A stretch of 64,000 bases of DNA from NCBI RefSeq assembly GCF_019649055.1, contig NW_026570224.1, positions 496,001-560,000 of the forward strand. The letters are read 5' to 3'. The notes below the pieces were generated by a model, which saw only the letters and a program-made list of their open reading frames with translations, had not been told where the DNA came from and did no database searches. Position 1 is the stretch's first letter. Every line of letters starts with the position of its first letter. The position numbers and the translations under genes were made by a program. Of the stretch, positions 61,057 through 64,000 are shown one piece after another. The stretch is from Paramacrobiotus metropolitanus. Its lineage: Eukaryota; Tardigrada; Eutardigrada; Parachela; Macrobiotidae.

Positions 61057-63318
61057 ATGCAACTGGCTACGCCGCTGCAGGGACGAATTTGTGCACAAAA
61101 CGTTAGCCTCCACTCGTCAACATCCGGAAGTGATGATTCTAGTGCTTCGAATTCTGTGGAATTACGGCATGCGCAAGACGAGCACGACGACACAAGCGAT
61201 TCGGATATCTCGGTAAGACTCGTATCGTTGTATGTTACCGCCCGTATTTTTTTTTAACAATGTGTTGCAATAAAATGGGCACTAATGAGTCCAGATTTGC
61301 AGTAGAGAAATGCCATATTTTATCAATTTGTATCTAATAGCGAAGTGCTGCTATCATAATTATACGGTATGATGATTATCATCTGTTTGGAGTGAGGTAA
61401 CTTATCTGATATTTCTGCGATCGTTTAATCTTTGAGTCTATTCGCTGACGACACTTGCGCTATTCTGAATGAACACACCTTTTCATTGTCTGCATAAATG
61501 CTGTGTGTGCCGATGTGCGAACGAATTTACTGTATGAAGCGCGGAATGAATGGCTATTTTTCGGTTTCAGTCGCAGTATAAGACGATAAGTAATTGTATT
61601 GTGAAACGTCCGCGGTATGCGTGTTTGCTATCTTACGCGCTTCCTGGTAGTTTTCTTGTTGGTAGCAGAATGTATTTTAATTTTTCATTTTATTAGGATT
61701 TTAATCCAAATGAAATAATGTTGCCTCTTGATCCATATGAACGGCGATGGAAAGGTGAGAAGTCTGAGTTTAATTTTTTCCAGCTGGTTAAAGTGCGGAA
61801 TTTGAAATTTTCAGAACGATTCGGACAAAATAATAACACTAGTGCGCACAAGGAAGCTGCGACGCCAGGAAGACGCAATCTCACGCGGATGGAGCAGGAT
61901 TTGAAGGATGAAGCCATTAAAATGGGATTCGTTCTGCCATTGATCGAGCGTGCTCTCTTCGCAGTGGACGGTGTGGGTCAGCCAAAGACGTACCACACAT
62001 TTTCCGATTTGCTGGAAGAGCTACTTATTTTGCAGGACTCCGATAACGCAGATATTATGTGAGTCATTCAGATTGATTAATTATTAATTGAATAAAAATT
62101 GTGTGTATAGTTCATGCTGCCTGTTGCATTGTCAAAAACTTACCCCGTTACTGATCGGTAGAGGATCTTTTGATAATTCTGAGGATTTTCGCCTCAATTC
62201 TTGGATTCAACAAGCTGAAGAGATGGGATTTTCTTCCGGAACGGTTTTAGATGCCTTGAACTCGAACACTGTTCCCTACGAACACTTCGAGGATTTAATT
62301 GAAAAACTGATGGAGATGCAGGTGATCAAAGAACAGCAGCGCGTGGCCGCTACTAACAACCAACCCGTGACTGAAGGTAAGCTTTGCGCAGGCTTGACTG
62401 CCAGCATTTTATGATTTTCTGCAATGTTGGAGATCATTTTTGCTTTCTTGTAACAGAGTCAAAATTGACCCTTTTGCGCAAGGAAAATCAAGATTTACGG
62501 GATTATTTCACATGCAAGATCTGTATGGAAGAAGATTCGGCAGTCGTTTTCATACCGTGTGGACATCTCTGTTGTTGCCAAGGTTGTGCCAATAATCAAG
62601 AATCATGTCCTGTATGCCGTCGCAAGCGATCGCAGATATACTTCAAAAAGGCGGCAAAAATGGACGAGTACGTGGTTGGTCGGTAATTGGTATTGCTAAC
62701 TCATTTAGAGACATGATAGTCTTCTTGCAGGCGAATTGGAACTAGAGCGAATAATGCAACATTGTCTTCTCGCACAGGTATTGCGCTGAATTAGGTACTA
62801 ATTGACCAGTGGACTTCTCTACGTAATTGGGTGCCTTGTTGATACTAACAACATAATATAGTGTAAGATGTTTGGGGTTTGTGGACGTTTGTAGCGGAAA
62901 GTTGATTAAATTAAATCCATATTTCACACTGACATTTCGTTCCATTGCATTCATCGGCATGGAGTTGATATTTGTATTGTAATGGCGATTGAAATCTTAT
63001 GATAATTCTCCTTTCCGGTCCCCTCCCAATTCTTGGTATTTTCAGACGGCTTTGTATCATGCTTCTAGCTTTCGGTTGAAGTTTATATAATAAATATATA
63101 AATATACCGTTGTTCTAGTGGAAATTGGCTTATTGGAATCGGAAAACCAGTATTTGCGCGGGAATCGTGCATGCCACACCTGCAAAAAAAGGGACCGTAC
63201 TCAGCTGTATTTGCCCTGTCTTCACGTGGTGTCCTGTGGAGACTGTTCTAAGAGTTCTCACTTTTGTCCGGACTGCAAAGCGTCCGTACTCGGCCGAGTC
63301 CAGATTTATATGGCCTGA
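61057..63318 (+). CDS. UBA-like, double-RING protein of IAP type, without BIR domain
   Basis: Seven exons: 61057-61212, 61697-61754, 61815-62058, 62162-62376, 62457-62667, 62731-62777 and 63119-63318. They give 376 residues with all phases consistent. Residues 1-70 are Ser/Asp-rich and unstructured. Two UBA-like three-helix modules follow: DEAIKMGFVLPLIERALFAV...FSDLLEELL and AEEMGFSSGTVLDALNS...FEDLIEKLMEMQ, both with the Met-Gly-Phe loop of ubiquitin-binding UBA domains. Then come two C3HC4 RING fingers. RING1 (244-280) has CKIC, VVFIPCGHLCC and CPVC, very close to IAP RINGs. RING2 (329-365) has CHTC, LYLPCLHVVSC, CGDC and CPDC and ends in VQIYMA, like the C terminus of IAP and MDM2 RINGs. 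No BIR domain is present. It should be an E3 ubiquitin ligase. Exon 6 is short and its boundaries are the least certain. Confidence 0.8.
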
Positions 63319-64000
63319 ACTGAGGCTCAACTGGAAAAGATTCCTTATTGATGTACATAGTTTGTTGTTCGCTTTCTTGCCTTTCTCTGTGTTTTAATTT
63401 TGTATGTCGGTGACTTTGATTCGTTCCTGCTCAAGTGGAAGGGCTAATCCTGCGATCTTATTCTGCTTGAAAAATGTGCACAAAAAGGTGCAAAGCAACA
63501 ATAGTGGTGACGTTTGTGATTTTTGTACGTATAATTATACTTGAATAGGTACGTCATGTTTATTTGGTGATACTGTGTTTTGCTAACTGCATGTTTGATT
63601 TTTTGACCAGTGTAACGTTAATAAAAATACTTTGTGGGTAGCTGGGTACGAGACATAATAAGGATGAAGATTTTGAATGTAAGAGGAGGAATATGCATCG
63701 TCCAATCCTTGAAAAAAATTTCGGACTTGTACGCCGTACGGACAAGTCAGACAAATCACAGATATATATTTAATTAATAATCACTTACATCGATGGAAAC
63801 ATTCTTTGATACAATTACATTATGTAATTAAATTTATTTAAAGCTAGAACAAAGACGTAACCGTATCGAGCGTTCAGCATCTAATTTCTATCATTTCCAG
63901 AACTAAACTGCCAGACTCCATTGTCAGCAATCATTTCAAGTTGTAAACCATTTCATTTGAGAGGAAAAAGACGGAGAAACTCACACCGAAAAGAAACCAT
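63319..64000. other. 3' flank, window end
   Basis: About 680 bases after the double-RING gene. No further gene start recognised. Confidence 0.4.

Noticed and set aside
1-64000. CRISPR arrays, rRNA, operons, bacterial terminators and tRNA genes
   Set aside because: No spaced direct repeats, rRNA-like blocks or cloverleaf with matching A and B boxes were recognised; the window is intron-rich animal nuclear DNA. A covariance-model tRNA scan could still find one I missed.

Overview
This is nuclear DNA from a small animal. The genes are split by many short introns (about 27 to 80 bases is common, with GT...AG ends and T-rich acceptors), the coding is dense on both strands, and nearly every recognisable protein is a conserved metazoan one (BBS9, ARMH3, TFIIH p44, IGBP1, SS18, eIF6, APRT, UCP4, WDR83, MRPL21, HP1). 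A GnRH/AKH/corazonin-type receptor and secreted Gly/Tyr/Pro-rich and catalase-like pairs point to a small ecdysozoan. A tardigrade is my best guess, but that is inference. All exon joins were read by eye from splice signals, frame continuity and remembered family sequences; no search was run.

Layout. 1-2282 (+): C-terminal half of BBS9. 3013-5945 (+): tandem pair of secreted catalase-like genes. 6776-9279 (-): HP1-like gene with chromo and chromoshadow domains. 9280-11315: mostly empty, with one unresolved exon. 11316-14847 (-): complete ARMH3, divergent from GTF2H2 (15486-17706, +). 17949-20230 (-): a RING-IBR protein fused to the phospholipase-D-like C-terminal domain of MITD1, divergent from IGBP1 (20754-22574, +). 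23292-25224 (-): SS18-like coactivator with an apparent one-base frameshift. 27401-28947 (-): eIF6, divergent from APRT (29665-30849, +). 32599-34622 (+): UCP4. 35263-35629 (+): possible small gene. 36153-38809 (+): secreted protein with an internal duplication. 39513-40506 (-): WDR83, divergent from MRPL21 (41161-42467, +). 42552-43723 (-): Cys-rich orphan. 43884-45576 (-): coiled-coil orphan, followed by a 119-base MITE-like element. 46469-47421 and 49070-50003 (+): paralogous Gly/Tyr/Pro-rich secreted proteins. 51587-56254 (-): peptide-hormone GPCR with a 3-kb intron. 56255-60425: no gene seen. 60426-60957 (+): cold-shock-domain-like gene with an in-frame TGA. 61057-63318 (+): UBA-like/double-RING protein with IAP-style RINGs.

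The genes do not form one pathway. Housekeeping genes tend to sit as divergent pairs sharing 0.5-0.7 kb of upstream DNA, while lineage-restricted secreted genes occur as tandem pairs. The strongest candidates for something undescribed are the RING-IBR-MIT_C fusion, the cold-shock gene with its in-frame TGA, and the BIR-less double-RING protein.
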